Shown piece after piece: positions 25,663 to 33,993 of a stretch of DNA of 64,000 nucleotides. The stretch comes from CAZMSD01 sp964568855 (GTDB lineage: Bacteria > CAIWAD01). Made by a program: the position numbers and the translations under genes. The DNA lies in the NCBI GenBank assembly GCA_964568855.1, contig CAZMSD010000001.1, positions 1 to 64,000 on the forward strand, in the 5' to 3' direction. The notes beneath the pieces are model-generated. The model did no database searches. It saw only the letters and a list, made by a program, of their open reading frames with translations, and was not told where the DNA came from. The number at the start of each line of letters is the position of its first letter. The stretch's first letter is position 1.

Positions 25663-28600
25663 GTGAAATCGACGTGCAACGACAATTCCGAGCCGGCAGC
25701 CAGAGGTTTCCACACGCTCGGCGGCAGCAAGACCGGAAAGAACATCCAGCTCATACGACGATTCATACGGCCCTGCCTGATCCTGCTCTGCACTTTCAAC
25801 ATCAACGCGACCGATCTCGATTCTCTGCGCATGAAGAGCGAGGCCGACAGCCTCTACCAGCTTGCCGATTACTTGAAGTATGAAAAGAAGTTTCAGGCTG
25901 CCATTCTTTGCGCCCGGGATGCGCTGGACAGGTACCGCGCGCTGTCCCTGCGCCAGCAAGAGGCGCAGACTCTCCTGATCCTGGGCCCGGCACTGAGGAA
26001 TGATATTCCGGATTCCTCGCTGGCCACGCTTCAACTGGCTCTGGAATTGTTTCAAGACCTTGGAGATCGTAAAGGAGTAGGAGACGCGACCTACCAGATC
26101 GGAATGACCTGCGACCATCAATACGAGAACGACCTGGCTCGGGAGTACTACGAAATGAGCCTCTCCATCAGAAGAAGTCTCGGGGACCGCTGGGGAGAGT
26201 GCAACGTTTTGAACAACCTTGGAATAAGTTGTACGAAATTGTACGACTACGATCAGGCATTGATGTATCACGAACAGGCTCTGGCGATCAGGAAGGAGCT
26301 TGGCGACCGCCGCGGGGAGGGTGGTTCGCTAACTAACATCGGCCTTGTCTACGACAGGCTGAACCAATACGAGCTGTCGTTGGAGTACTACACTCAAGGC
26401 CTGGCGGCAAGCAGGGAAGTCGGCAACCGCAGCTGGGAAGCCACCGCCTTGGGCAACGTCGGGAGGATCCACTTTCACTTAGCTCAGTTCGACAAAGCGC
26501 TCCACTGCGCCACGCAAGTTCTGGCGATCAGAAAAGAACTGGAAGACCGCCCTGGGCAGGGAGAGGCCTTGATCATGATCGGGGCCGCCTACCAGCGTAT
26601 ATCCGACTACGACCAGGCCAAGACGTATTACGAGCAAAGTTTGGCCATGTTAAGAGAATTCGGCAATCGCCGAAACGAGGGTAGTGTTCTGCTCAACCTT
26701 GGACAGGTCCACGAGCGTCTGTCCGACTACGGTCTCGCGATGCAGTGTTACAACCAGGTTCTGTCCATATCCAGGGAAATCAGCAATCGTCACCTGGAAG
26801 CCGCCGCATTTAGCAGTATGGGGCGCCTCTGCAGAGAACTGTCGTACTACGACCGGGCTCTTGAGTATTACGAGCAAAGCCTGGAAATCTGCGTGGAACT
26901 CGGCGACAGAAACGCGGAAGCGGGGGATCTGATCAATATCGGGCTTGTATACGAAGACCTGGCCGAGTACGATTTGTCTCTACAGTACTCTCAGCGTGGA
27001 TATGAGATCAGTGTGGAAATTGGCAACCCTCTCTGGGAAAGCAATGCCCTGGGACTCAGCGGGTGGGCTCAGGTTCACTTGTCCGACAATGTTCAGGCGA
27101 CGCTGACTTTCGAACGGAGCCTCAACATCAGGCAGGAAATAGGGGACCGCTACGGGGAGTGTTCCTCGCTGATCGCGCTGGGAGAAGTCTGGGATCGCCG
27201 GCAGGATCCTGAGCTGGCCGAAGAGTACCTGAGGCAAGCCCGGCAGCTGGCCGAGTCTCTCAACAATCCCAATGTAATTGCCAGTGCCGCCGCCGCGCTG
27301 GGAAGTCACTATTTCCAGCAGGGTCAGGATTCCCTGGCGCTGAAGTACTACGACGAGGCCGTCGGCACCATCGAGACGGTCCATGGCGAGCTCGACGTGG
27401 AGGCTCACCAGACCGGTTTCCTGTCCAGTAAGATCCAAACGTACCGCGAGCTGGCCGAGACACAACTCCGCCTGGGCCGGAAGAAGGATGCATTTTCAAC
27501 ACTGGAACGACTGCGCGCCAGGTCCCTGTTGGAGATCCTCGAATCGGGCCGTGTTGATTTCAGCCAGAAAATGAGCGATGAGGAACGACTGCAAGAGAAG
27601 GTTCTGATCACGCATCTCGAACAAGCCAACAGCCGAATCACGGAGTTGTCCGGCAAGGAAGAAGCCCTGCTGGATTCTCTTACTACCGAGCGCGCAGAGA
27701 TACGCCTTGAGCTGGAAACCTTCGAGGAAAGCCTCTACCTGAAGTACCCTGAACTGCTGGAACTCAGGGGTCGCGCCGAACCCCTTGAGCTACTCCGTGC
27801 CCAGCGCATCATTTCCGCGGATGAGGCGGCCGTGTATTACCTGCTGGCGGAGCACGACTTTCCGGAGGACACGCCGGAAAGTATCTATACTTTTGTTGTG
27901 ACACACGACGACCTGCACGTGATCCAGGCGGACCTGGACCTGGATGACCTGGAAAGCCGGGTGGACCGCTTAATGGCCAGCGACGAGTACGGCCTGTTCA
28001 TCTCCGACGAAACGCTGCTCGCTTCCTTCCACGAGCAGCTGATCGCGCCGATCCTGCCTTACATCAAGGATAAGCGGCGCCTCTGCATTCTCCCCGACGG
28101 CAAACTGCACTATCTGCCGTTCCAGGCTCTCATTGACGCGGACCGCGAGAAACACTTGGTAGAGGATTTCGCCCTGTATTCCGTGCCTTCATTGAGCACC
28201 CTGGACTGGCTGCGGCGCATGGGCACTTCCGGCAGACGCGGTATCCTGGCCTTCGGCAATCCGGTCTTCGACGATTCCATGAAGGAGGAGCAGGAATTCG
28301 CGCTTCGCGGAAACCTGGTTTCCCTGCCGGCCTCGAAGCAGGAAGCGCTGGCTCTAAAGAAGCTCTATCAGCCTGAGGCCCGCGTCTTTCTACAGCGCGA
28401 GGCCAGCGAGAGCAACTTCAAGCAGCACGCCGGCGACCATGGCGTCTTGCACCTGGCCACCCACGCCCTGGTCAACGAGATCAGTCCCTTGTATTCCTCG
28501 ATTGCCCTCACTCCCGACGATGATGACGACGGCTTCCTGGAAGCCTGGGAGATCATGCGCTTGAAGCTCAACGCTGACATTGCTGTGCTCAGCGCCTGCG

Positions 28601-28872
28601 AGACCGCCCTGGGCAAGATACAGGAGGGCGAGGGCATGCTGGGGCTGACCAGGGCCTTCTTCTCCGCCGGGGTGCCCAGCGTGGTCGCTTCCCTCTGGAA
28701 AGTCGAAGACCGCCCCACTCGTGTGCTGATGGAGTACTTCCACCAGCAGCTGCGCGACGGGCGGAGGCCAGCCGACGCCCTGCGCGAGGCCCAGCTGCAC
28801 CTGCTGCGCGAGACCCGCTACGTCCATCCCCGCTACTGGGCGCCTTTCATACTGATCGGCGATTCGCAATAG
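25663..28872 (+). CDS. Exported TPR-CHAT protease-like protein (copy 3)
   Basis: 1069 residues from the GTG at 25663, chosen because AGAGGA lies seven bases upstream; an in-frame GTG at 25639 overlaps the GTGATAC element and has no ribosome site. A long n-region leads to the hydrophobic core RPCLILLCTFNINA. About thirteen TPRs (ELGDRRGEGGSLTNIGLVYDRLNQYELSLEYY type) fill ~60-590. The CHAT domain (~740-1069) has RLCILPDGKLHYLPFQAL, His934 in GVLHLATHALVNE and Cys979 in AVLSACETALG, 45 residues apart. Closest relative here is the frameshifted copy 2; they differ from copy 1 by longer TPR arrays. Followed by small exported protein 2. Probably periplasmic; whether it cleaves a target is unknown. 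Confidence 0.9.
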   Translation: MKSTCNDNSEPAARGFHTLGGSKTGKNIQLIRRFIRPCLILLCTFNINATDLDSLRMKSEADSLYQLADYLKYEKKFQAAILCARDALDRYRALSLRQQEAQTLLILGPALRNDIPDSSLATLQLALELFQDLGDRKGVGDATYQIGMTCDHQYENDLAREYYEMSLSIRRSLGDRWGECNVLNNLGISCTKLYDYDQALMYHEQALAIRKELGDRRGEGGSLTNIGLVYDRLNQYELSLEYYTQGLAASREVGNRSWEATALGNVGRIHFHLAQFDKALHCATQVLAIRKELEDRPGQGEALIMIGAAYQRISDYDQAKTYYEQSLAMLREFGNRRNEGSVLLNLGQVHERLSDYGLAMQCYNQVLSISREISNRHLEAAAFSSMGRLCRELSYYDRALEYYEQSLEICVELGDRNAEAGDLINIGLVYEDLAEYDLSLQYSQRGYEISVEIGNPLWESNALGLSGWAQVHLSDNVQATLTFERSLNIRQEIGDRYGECSSLIALGEVWDRRQDPELAEEYLRQARQLAESLNNPNVIASAAAALGSHYFQQGQDSLALKYYDEAVGTIETVHGELDVEAHQTGFLSSKIQTYRELAETQLRLGRKKDAFSTLERLRARSLLEILESGRVDFSQKMSDEERLQEKVLITHLEQANSRITELSGKEEALLDSLTTERAEIRLELETFEESLYLKYPELLELRGRAEPLELLRAQRIISADEAAVYYLLAEHDFPEDTPESIYTFVVTHDDLHVIQADLDLDDLESRVDRLMASDEYGLFISDETLLASFHEQLIAPILPYIKDKRRLCILPDGKLHYLPFQALIDADREKHLVEDFALYSVPSLSTLDWLRRMGTSGRRGILAFGNPVFDDSMKEEQEFALRGNLVSLPASKQEALALKKLYQPEARVFLQREASESNFKQHAGDHGVLHLATHALVNEISPLYSSIALTPDDDDDGFLEAWEIMRLKLNADIAVLSACETALGKIQEGEGMLGLTRAFFSAGVPSVVASLWKVEDRPTRVLMEYFHQQLRDGRRPADALREAQLHLLRETRYVHPRYWAPFILIGDSQ

Positions 28873-28978
28873 CAACCCGAACGATCCGCAATTCCCCGCA
28901 CGGCATTCGCACCGGCTTAGAATCTAAGTTGCACAACCCCTGCAGGAGGCTTGCATATCGGGATGGTGTCACATAACT

Positions 28979-29037
28979 CAGGCTCCTCCGACGTAGAAGG
29001 TGAACGCAACGTGAACCTTCAACAAAAGGAGTCAATC
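28979..29037 (+). promoter_or_regulatory. Conserved leader with hairpin before small exported protein 2
   Basis: Paralogous to 25147-25204. The inverted repeat is GAAGGT (28996-29001) / ACCTTC (29015-29020), so the stem sequence has changed while pairing is kept in part. Ends in AAAGGAG. A TTGCAC ... GCATAT pair at about 28929-28958 upstream might be a promoter, but this is weak. Confidence 0.38.
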
Positions 29038-29376
29038 ATGTCACGCACCATCGATAGCAGAAGCCTTGCGGCCCTGATCGCCGGCCTGATCGTCTTCGTC
29101 CTTCTGGCCTGCGCTACCGCGGAAGCCGGCGAGTCGGACTACGAGATCTGCCCCTGGAAGCGGGCCGACACACTTCTCCCCGTGCAGCCCGATCCTCTGA
29201 GCTACGCCGACCTCGCCGCGTGGGAGGACGAGCGGGCGCGCGGCGGATCCCCCCGCCCGCCCTTCGAGTATTACGAAAGCGGCAAGAAGCCCGGCGCAAA
29301 GAGCGCGCCCACGGGCGTCCCCTACCACCCGCCCTTCGTCTACCGCACGGCGCCGGCCGAGGACCTGCCCTACTGA
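29038..29376 (+). CDS. Small exported protein paired with TPR-CHAT genes (copy 2)
   Basis: 112 residues, same length as its paralogue at 25205-25543, with AAAAGGAG before the ATG. The N-terminal hydrophobic segment (LAALIAGLIVFVLLACATAEAGE) is nearly identical between copies. The segment just after the cleavage region varies most, while CPWKR, PVQPD, WEDE and the C-terminal half (PFEYYESGKKPGAK, RTAPAEDLPY) are kept. A cysteine in VLLACATAE could allow lipidation here, but the other copy has Tyr in that place, so lipidation is not conserved. It lies between TPR-CHAT copy 3 and a terminator. Function unknown. Confidence 0.82.
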   Translation: MSRTIDSRSLAALIAGLIVFVLLACATAEAGESDYEICPWKRADTLLPVQPDPLSYADLAAWEDERARGGSPRPPFEYYESGKKPGAKSAPTGVPYHPPFVYRTAPAEDLPY

Positions 29377-29391
29377 TCCAGAGCATGGGTT

Positions 29392-29450
29392 CGCCCGGCC
29401 TTAGCGGGCGATTGAAAAGCGAGGGGCCCGGGTTTCGATCCGGGCCCTTT
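29392..29450 (+). terminator. Double hairpin, probable terminator (copy 2)
   Basis: CGCCCG/CGGGCG (29392-29410), then a perfect 8-bp stem GGGCCCGG (29424-29431) / CCGGGCCC (29440-29447) followed by TTTCC. Better formed than its paralogue at 25559-25615. Confidence 0.7.
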
Positions 29451-29483
29451 CCACTCCTCCGGCCCCGGCTGACCCGCCATTGC

Positions 29484-29507
29484 TATATTGGTCCAAACGT
29501 GATACAA
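29484..29507 (+). promoter_or_regulatory. Shared TATATT-N9-GTGATAC element before the ATP-grasp gene
   Basis: TATATT at 29484-29489 and GTGATACAA from 29499, the same spacing as before TPR-CHAT copy 3. It comes after a terminator and 33 bp before the GTG start codon. The downstream genes are unrelated, so the element was either carried over by duplication or is a functional promoter/5' element. Confidence 0.35.
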
Positions 29508-29522
29508 ACCGGAGAGCCCGCC

Positions 29523-30857
29523 GTGGATTCCAAGTTCGAAGAGTATTACGAAGCGACCTCCAGGGTCCTCAATCCCCACGGCGGTCGAACCGCCAAACTG
29601 TGTCTGACCCCGTTCAATTACGACCGGGCCTTCCGGGACCGCATGGACCGCATCACCCGAGCCTACGCCGCCCTGCTGGAATTCGTCTTCCAGCGCTTCC
29701 CGGTGGACGGCCGGATCCAGGAGGTACTGGACTATCCCGGTCCGCTCGAGCAGTACATCCGCTCGCTGAACATCTACCCGCGCAACATGGCCGCGGCCCG
29801 CATCGACATCTTCCTCACGCCGCAGGGCCTGCGAATGGTGGAATCCAACTGCGAGATTCCCGGCGGCAGCGAGGAGAGTTTCTTCCTGGAAACGGAGTAT
29901 CTCAGGGCCTTCCAGCCGGACGACCTTGAACAGATCCCCCGGCTGGCCATTGTCTACGACACCCTGATGCACCACTACAGGATCCAGGCCGAGGCCAAGG
30001 GCCTGCCGGTCAAGGAAGGCCTGAACGTCTGCCTGATCCAGTGGCGGCACGAGATCGAGCGCATCCAGGGCGAGTACGCCATCCTGATCGACTACATCGA
30101 GTCCCGGGGCCACGACTGCTGCGTGATCGACCCCAACGAACTCAGGCTGGATGACGGCCAGGCCAGGCTGCCGGACGGCAGGCCACTGGACCTGATCTAC
30201 CGCCGCTTCACGGGCGACGAGCTGCCGAAGTACGCCGAACGGAGCTGGCAGACGGCCATCGACCTGAACAACTCCACGGCGGCCGTGGTCAATCCCTTCT
30301 GCACCAAGCGCGTGGATTCGAAGAACATCATGGTCCTCTTCAAGGACGAACAGTACGAGGAGATCTTCCCCGAGGAGCTGAAGCAGGACCTGGACCTGGT
30401 GCGCGAGATCGTTCCCTGGACGCGCAAGATCGCTGCCCGGATCCAGGTTGAGGGCCGGGAGCTGGACAGCAGGGAATTCCTCCTGCGCAACCGCGAAGAC
30501 CTGGTGATCAAGCACGCCAACTCCTATTCCAGCGTGGCCGTGTTCCTCGGCGTGGACTGCGACGAGGAAAAGTGGGCGGGCGTGGTGGAGGAAGCCCTCG
30601 GCGGGGACTGGATCGTGCAGCACGTGATCCAGCTCCCCGAGCGTGAGATCGAGTACTGGGAGGAGGGCCGCGTGAAGCGGGCCAGCTGCATCTTCAACGT
30701 CAATCCCTACATGTACGACGGCAGGCTGGGCGGCTTCTACGTGCGCGCCTCCACCGACCGGCTGACCTCCTTCGCGTCGGGGGAGATCGCCACCGTGATG
30801 CCCTGCTTCCTAAAGGACGATGCGGCAGGCGCCGAGACCGCGGGAGGGGCGCGATGA
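29523..30857 (+). CDS. Circularly permuted ATP-grasp-type protein
   Basis: 444 residues from the GTG at 29523, which has GGAGAG six bases upstream. Cytoplasmic, no signal peptide. Landmarks: IYPRNMAAARIDIFLTPQG and VESNCEIPGGSEES (an N-terminal substrate-like loop as in glutathionylspermidine-synthase-like and CP-ATP-grasp proteins), DLIYRRFTGDELPKYAE, VVNPFCTKRVDSKN and the likely ATP-binding Lys in LVIKHANSYSSVAVFLG. ATP-grasp enzymes activate a carboxylate as acyl-phosphate and join it to an amine, giving amide or peptide bonds. The next gene overlaps by four bases and encodes an N-formylglutamate amidohydrolase-like enzyme, so the two form a tightly coupled unit that may make and trim a small amino-acid conjugate. 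Product unknown. Confidence 0.78.
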   Translation: MDSKFEEYYEATSRVLNPHGGRTAKLCLTPFNYDRAFRDRMDRITRAYAALLEFVFQRFPVDGRIQEVLDYPGPLEQYIRSLNIYPRNMAAARIDIFLTPQGLRMVESNCEIPGGSEESFFLETEYLRAFQPDDLEQIPRLAIVYDTLMHHYRIQAEAKGLPVKEGLNVCLIQWRHEIERIQGEYAILIDYIESRGHDCCVIDPNELRLDDGQARLPDGRPLDLIYRRFTGDELPKYAERSWQTAIDLNNSTAAVVNPFCTKRVDSKNIMVLFKDEQYEEIFPEELKQDLDLVREIVPWTRKIAARIQVEGRELDSREFLLRNREDLVIKHANSYSSVAVFLGVDCDEEKWAGVVEEALGGDWIVQHVIQLPEREIEYWEEGRVKRASCIFNVNPYMYDGRLGGFYVRASTDRLTSFASGEIATVMPCFLKDDAAGAETAGGAR

Positions 30858-31669
30858 AGGCGCCGATCCTGGTCTCCATCCCCCACGGCGGCTGGAAGGT
30901 GGCCGACGAGATCAAGGACATCTGGGCCCTGAGCGAGCGGGAGGCCTTCCACGACGGCGATCCCTGCACCAGCCGGATCTACGACTTCGCGGACCGCGTG
31001 GAGTGTCAGCTGGTGATGGAGTACTACCGCGCCGTGGTGGACCTCAATCGCCGGCCGGACGACATCGCCCCCGCCAACCCCGACGGCGTGATCAAGTCTC
31101 ACACCTGCTGGAACGTGCCCGTCTACAAGCCGGGCGGCCTGCCCGGCGAGGACCTGAAGCGGATCCTGCTCGACAGGTATTACCGTCCGTATCACGCGCT
31201 CCTGGAAGAACGCGTCGGCCGGTCGGAATTCAGCCTGGCTGTGGACTGCCACAGCATGGCGGCCCAGTCCCCGCCTATCGAAGAGGACGCCGGCGCCGTC
31301 CGGCCCCTGATCTGCCTGGGCAACCTGGGTGACGAGCGGGGCGAGATCGAGGCCGAGTTCAAGCGCGTCACCTGCGATCCCGAGCTGATCCGCTTCATGG
31401 CGGACGAGTTCCGCACCGCCTTCCGCCACGAGGACCTGCAGCTGGAAATCCCGGCCGCGGCCACGCTGAACGTCCCCTTCAACGGCGGCTACATCACGCG
31501 CCGCTACGGCGGCGGGAGACTGCCTTTCGTGCAGATCGAGATGAGCAGGGCGCTATACCTGGCCGAGCCTTACTTCGACGAGGACAGCCTGAGGATCAAG
31601 GACTCCCGGATCTCGGACCTCAACGCCAAGGTCTGGCGCGTGCTCGACAAGACGGCAAAGAATATCTAG
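30854..31669 (+). CDS. N-formylglutamate amidohydrolase-like protein
   Basis: 271 residues, overlapping the ATP-grasp gene by ATGA. Family landmarks: VSIPHGG near the start (residues ~7-13), VVDLNRRPDD, AVDCHSM (~130) and the later NVPFNGGYITRRYG and LPFVQIEMSRALY, which match the FGase fold with its zinc-binding His/Asp/His set. Family members hydrolyse N-formylglutamate in histidine breakdown, but no histidine-utilisation genes lie nearby. In pairs with ATP-grasp proteins the FGase-like enzyme probably acts on a different amide. No signal peptide, so cytoplasmic. Confidence 0.85.
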   Translation: MKAPILVSIPHGGWKVADEIKDIWALSEREAFHDGDPCTSRIYDFADRVECQLVMEYYRAVVDLNRRPDDIAPANPDGVIKSHTCWNVPVYKPGGLPGEDLKRILLDRYYRPYHALLEERVGRSEFSLAVDCHSMAAQSPPIEEDAGAVRPLICLGNLGDERGEIEAEFKRVTCDPELIRFMADEFRTAFRHEDLQLEIPAAATLNVPFNGGYITRRYGGGRLPFVQIEMSRALYLAEPYFDEDSLRIKDSRISDLNAKVWRVLDKTAKNI

Positions 31670-31718
31670 TCGGCGTTTCACGCACTACAAATGATTCCCC
31701 TCGTGATACGTGAAAACT

Positions 31719-31740
31719 CCCGACGATCGCTCGCCGGGGG
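31719..31740. terminator. Hairpin between convergent genes
   Basis: CCCGACGA (31719-31726) and TCGCCGGG (31731-31738) form a stem with one mismatch and a four-base loop. It sits between the stop of the FGase-like gene (31669) and the stop of the convergent outer-membrane gene (31779), and may serve both. T-runs on either side are poor. Confidence 0.4.
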
Positions 31741-31778
31741 TTCGCTTTCCAGCAGATCGGATAGACAATCGACGGAAA

Positions 31779-33590
31779 CTAGAGACGCAGGGTGAAAGAC
31801 AACCGCAGGCTGCGATAGAAGTTCGCGTCGATGATCTGGTTGCCCAGGGTTCCGAAGAAACCCAGCAGGTCCACCTGCAGGGATTCGGTGGGATTGTAGC
31901 CCAGGCCGTAGAAGAAGTCCGTGTCGCTGGTGACGGTCACGCTGCGGCTGCTGGTGGACAGGTACTCGTTGTCCTGGATGTCCAGCGCCAGCGCGCCGTC
32001 GCCCCAGACGGTCTCGGTGACCAGAGGATCGGAAGCGGTGATCTGCTCGGATGTGCGGACCACCGTTTCCGTGCTCGTGAACCGGGTCCCGAAGCGCATG
32101 ACCCACTTCCGGCTCTTGGTGAAGCGAAGCTCCACCCCCACGGGGAGCTCTAGCCGGTTGGTGTATTCCTCGGTGGTCAGGCTTCCCCGGTAACCCTGTG
32201 TCACGCTGGTAACGAAGTCGTTGGCGTCCTGCACCTCGTCGTTGAGCTCGTAAGTGCGCAGGTTCTCCTGGCTGAAGTTCACCGAGCCCGAGAACTTGCG
32301 GCTGACGTGCTCGAGGGTGATGCCGATGCCGAAGTACACGCGGTCGTCCAGGGGCCGGTTGAGCCGGAAACTCCAGCCCGCGCGGAAGAGGTCCCGGGTT
32401 CCGGATTCGCTGCGGACCCACTCGTTCAGGTCGGAGTCGCTCCAGTCCGCCAGCAGGGTATCCAGACCGTCGTAATACATGTCGGTGGAGCTGAAGTTGG
32501 AACGCATGTTACCGGCGGCGTCGGTTGAACCGAAGCCCAGCCAGAGCCGGTTGCCGAAGAAGCCCTCGTTCTTTCTCTCGACGGCTTCGTGCGTGGTCTT
32601 GCGGCAGGAGGCGACCAGGATCAGCTCCCCGCCTTCCTCGTCGTCGCTGAAGCTCCAGGCGTCCACCTCCTGGTAGCTGTCGTCATAGTCCTCCAGGTCG
32701 GGATGGTAGTCGGCGTAGCGTCCCTCGTAGCGGCCCGTGTCGTCGATCCGCGTGTGCAGGCGGCGGTAGAGGAGGTCTCCCCGCAGTTCGAAGCCCCGGA
32801 AGTCAGGCTCCATCAGTGCCAGGTGCAGGCCGTGGCCCGAGTCCTCCATGCCGTCGGAGAAGCTGCCCGATTCGGCGAGATCCCAGGTTGTGTATTCCTG
32901 GTCGATGTCGTAGGTGGACAGTTCCCGCGTGAACTGGGGGTCGTTGAAGCCGACCGTGCCCAGCGCGCCCGTGCCGCTGCCCAACTGGGCGGGCGAGCGG
33001 GTGGCGGCGTCCTCGTCGTTGTGGGTGAAGATCCGCAGGCCGGCTTTCCACCTGGACAGATCGAAGGAGAAGTTGAGCGTCAGGTCGCCGCCCTCGCCCG
33101 TGTCCACGTTTTCCCGGCTCTGGGAAATGCCCTGCCGCGTGTCGTAGAGACCGTCGAAATCGTTGTCGAAGTAGCCGGTGTACTCGCCGCGCAGGTAGCC
33201 CGTGTCGAAGAGATCGTCGAATCCGTCCAGGTCCGTGTCCAGCCACACGGGATTGGAGAACTCCGTGTCACGCTTGCGCAGCAGCACGGCGGCCCTGGCA
33301 TTGTCCACGCCGGGAATCTTGTCCAGCAGCGGACAGGGCTTGTTGACGCCGATCAGCAGCTCGTCGTCCGCCAGGTCGTTCATCAGGGCTTCGTTGCCGC
33401 TGGTCAGGTTGCTCAAGTTGGTGTACAGGCGGGTGCCGCCGACGAAAGACAGCTCGATCGGATCGTAGATCAGGTCCAGGTCGTCGGAGACGATTCCGCC
33501 CAGGGCCTGGGCGCGGAAGGACTGCGGCTCCTGAGCCAGCAGGATCGATGCGCTGAAGATTAAGGCCAGGCTGAGTGACTTTTTCAACAT
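31779..33590 (-). CDS. Outer-membrane beta-barrel protein, function unknown
   Basis: 603 residues with a near-perfect AAAGGAGG ribosome site. Signal peptide MLKKSLSLALIFSASILLA. The remainder is rich in alternating hydrophobic/aromatic strands (ELRGDLLYRRLHTRI, RLWLGFGSTDAAG, SFRLNRPLDDRVYFGIGITLEHV) with acidic turns, ending in YRSLRLSFTLRL. That is typical of a large beta-barrel of the kind often annotated only as outer-membrane protein. A TDLDGFDDLFD segment (~120) resembles a calcium-binding loop. It is the second gene after a 13-bp gap from the Fn3 lipoprotein gene, so both are likely in one operon and may act together at the outer membrane. Confidence 0.82.
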   Translation of the reverse strand: MLKKSLSLALIFSASILLAQEPQSFRAQALGGIVSDDLDLIYDPIELSFVGGTRLYTNLSNLTSGNEALMNDLADDELLIGVNKPCPLLDKIPGVDNARAAVLLRKRDTEFSNPVWLDTDLDGFDDLFDTGYLRGEYTGYFDNDFDGLYDTRQGISQSRENVDTGEGGDLTLNFSFDLSRWKAGLRIFTHNDEDAATRSPAQLGSGTGALGTVGFNDPQFTRELSTYDIDQEYTTWDLAESGSFSDGMEDSGHGLHLALMEPDFRGFELRGDLLYRRLHTRIDDTGRYEGRYADYHPDLEDYDDSYQEVDAWSFSDDEEGGELILVASCRKTTHEAVERKNEGFFGNRLWLGFGSTDAAGNMRSNFSSTDMYYDGLDTLLADWSDSDLNEWVRSESGTRDLFRAGWSFRLNRPLDDRVYFGIGITLEHVSRKFSGSVNFSQENLRTYELNDEVQDANDFVTSVTQGYRGSLTTEEYTNRLELPVGVELRFTKSRKWVMRFGTRFTSTETVVRTSEQITASDPLVTETVWGDGALALDIQDNEYLSTSSRSVTVTSDTDFFYGLGYNPTESLQVDLLGFFGTLGNQIIDANFYRSLRLSFTLRL

Positions 33591-33603
33591 GCTTGATCCT
33601 CCT

Positions 33604-33993
33604 TTAGGGCTCGTTGTACTCGATCTGCATCTCGTTGGAATCGTCGGTCCCGCCGGAGGCGAGCGTGGTTCGGACCACGTAGTAGTAGACCAGTTCGTCG
33701 GTGAAGGGTCCGGCGTCGGTCCAGGTCATGACGTCCGCCTCCACCCCGCCCACCTGCAGAAAGCTGCCCGTATCGCCCTCGCGGCGCATGATCGAGAAGC
33801 CGCTCTCGCCCGCAACGTTGTCGATCCAGTCCACCTGGATGGTGGCCCCATTCTGGGTGAGCTGGGTCAGCCAGGGGGCGTGGTCGTCCGGATCGTCCAG
33901 GATACGCTGGGAAATCCCCAGGGGGGAATCCTCAGTGCAGGAAAGCAGTGTTCCCAGCGCCAGCAGCAGAAAGGAAATCGATTTCCATTTCAT
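33604..33993 (-). CDS. Fn3-domain lipoprotein
   Basis: 129 residues; the ATG follows GGAGGT. The N-terminus MKWKSISFLLLALGTLLSC has a lipobox (LLSC, Cys19), so the protein should be lipid-anchored. Residues ~40-125 form one fibronectin type III domain (TIQVDWIDNVAGESGFSIMRR ... YYYVVRTTL), close in style to Fn3 modules on eukaryote-like receptor ectodomains (NETGFxIxR). First gene of a two-gene unit with the outer-membrane protein downstream; it may tether or assemble with that barrel. Confidence 0.85.
   Translation of the reverse strand: MKWKSISFLLLALGTLLSCTEDSPLGISQRILDDPDDHAPWLTQLTQNGATIQVDWIDNVAGESGFSIMRREGDTGSFLQVGGVEADVMTWTDAGPFTDELVYYYVVRTTLASGGTDDSNEMQIEYNEP

Noticed and set aside
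21956..29391. Insertion sequence or transposon behind the CHAT gene duplication
   Set aside because: No transposase, terminal inverted repeats or target duplications were seen; the repeated units are best explained by recombination.
30854..31669. Assignment to histidine utilisation (hutG)
   Set aside because: The fold fits, but no other hut gene is nearby and the ATP-grasp partner points to a different substrate.
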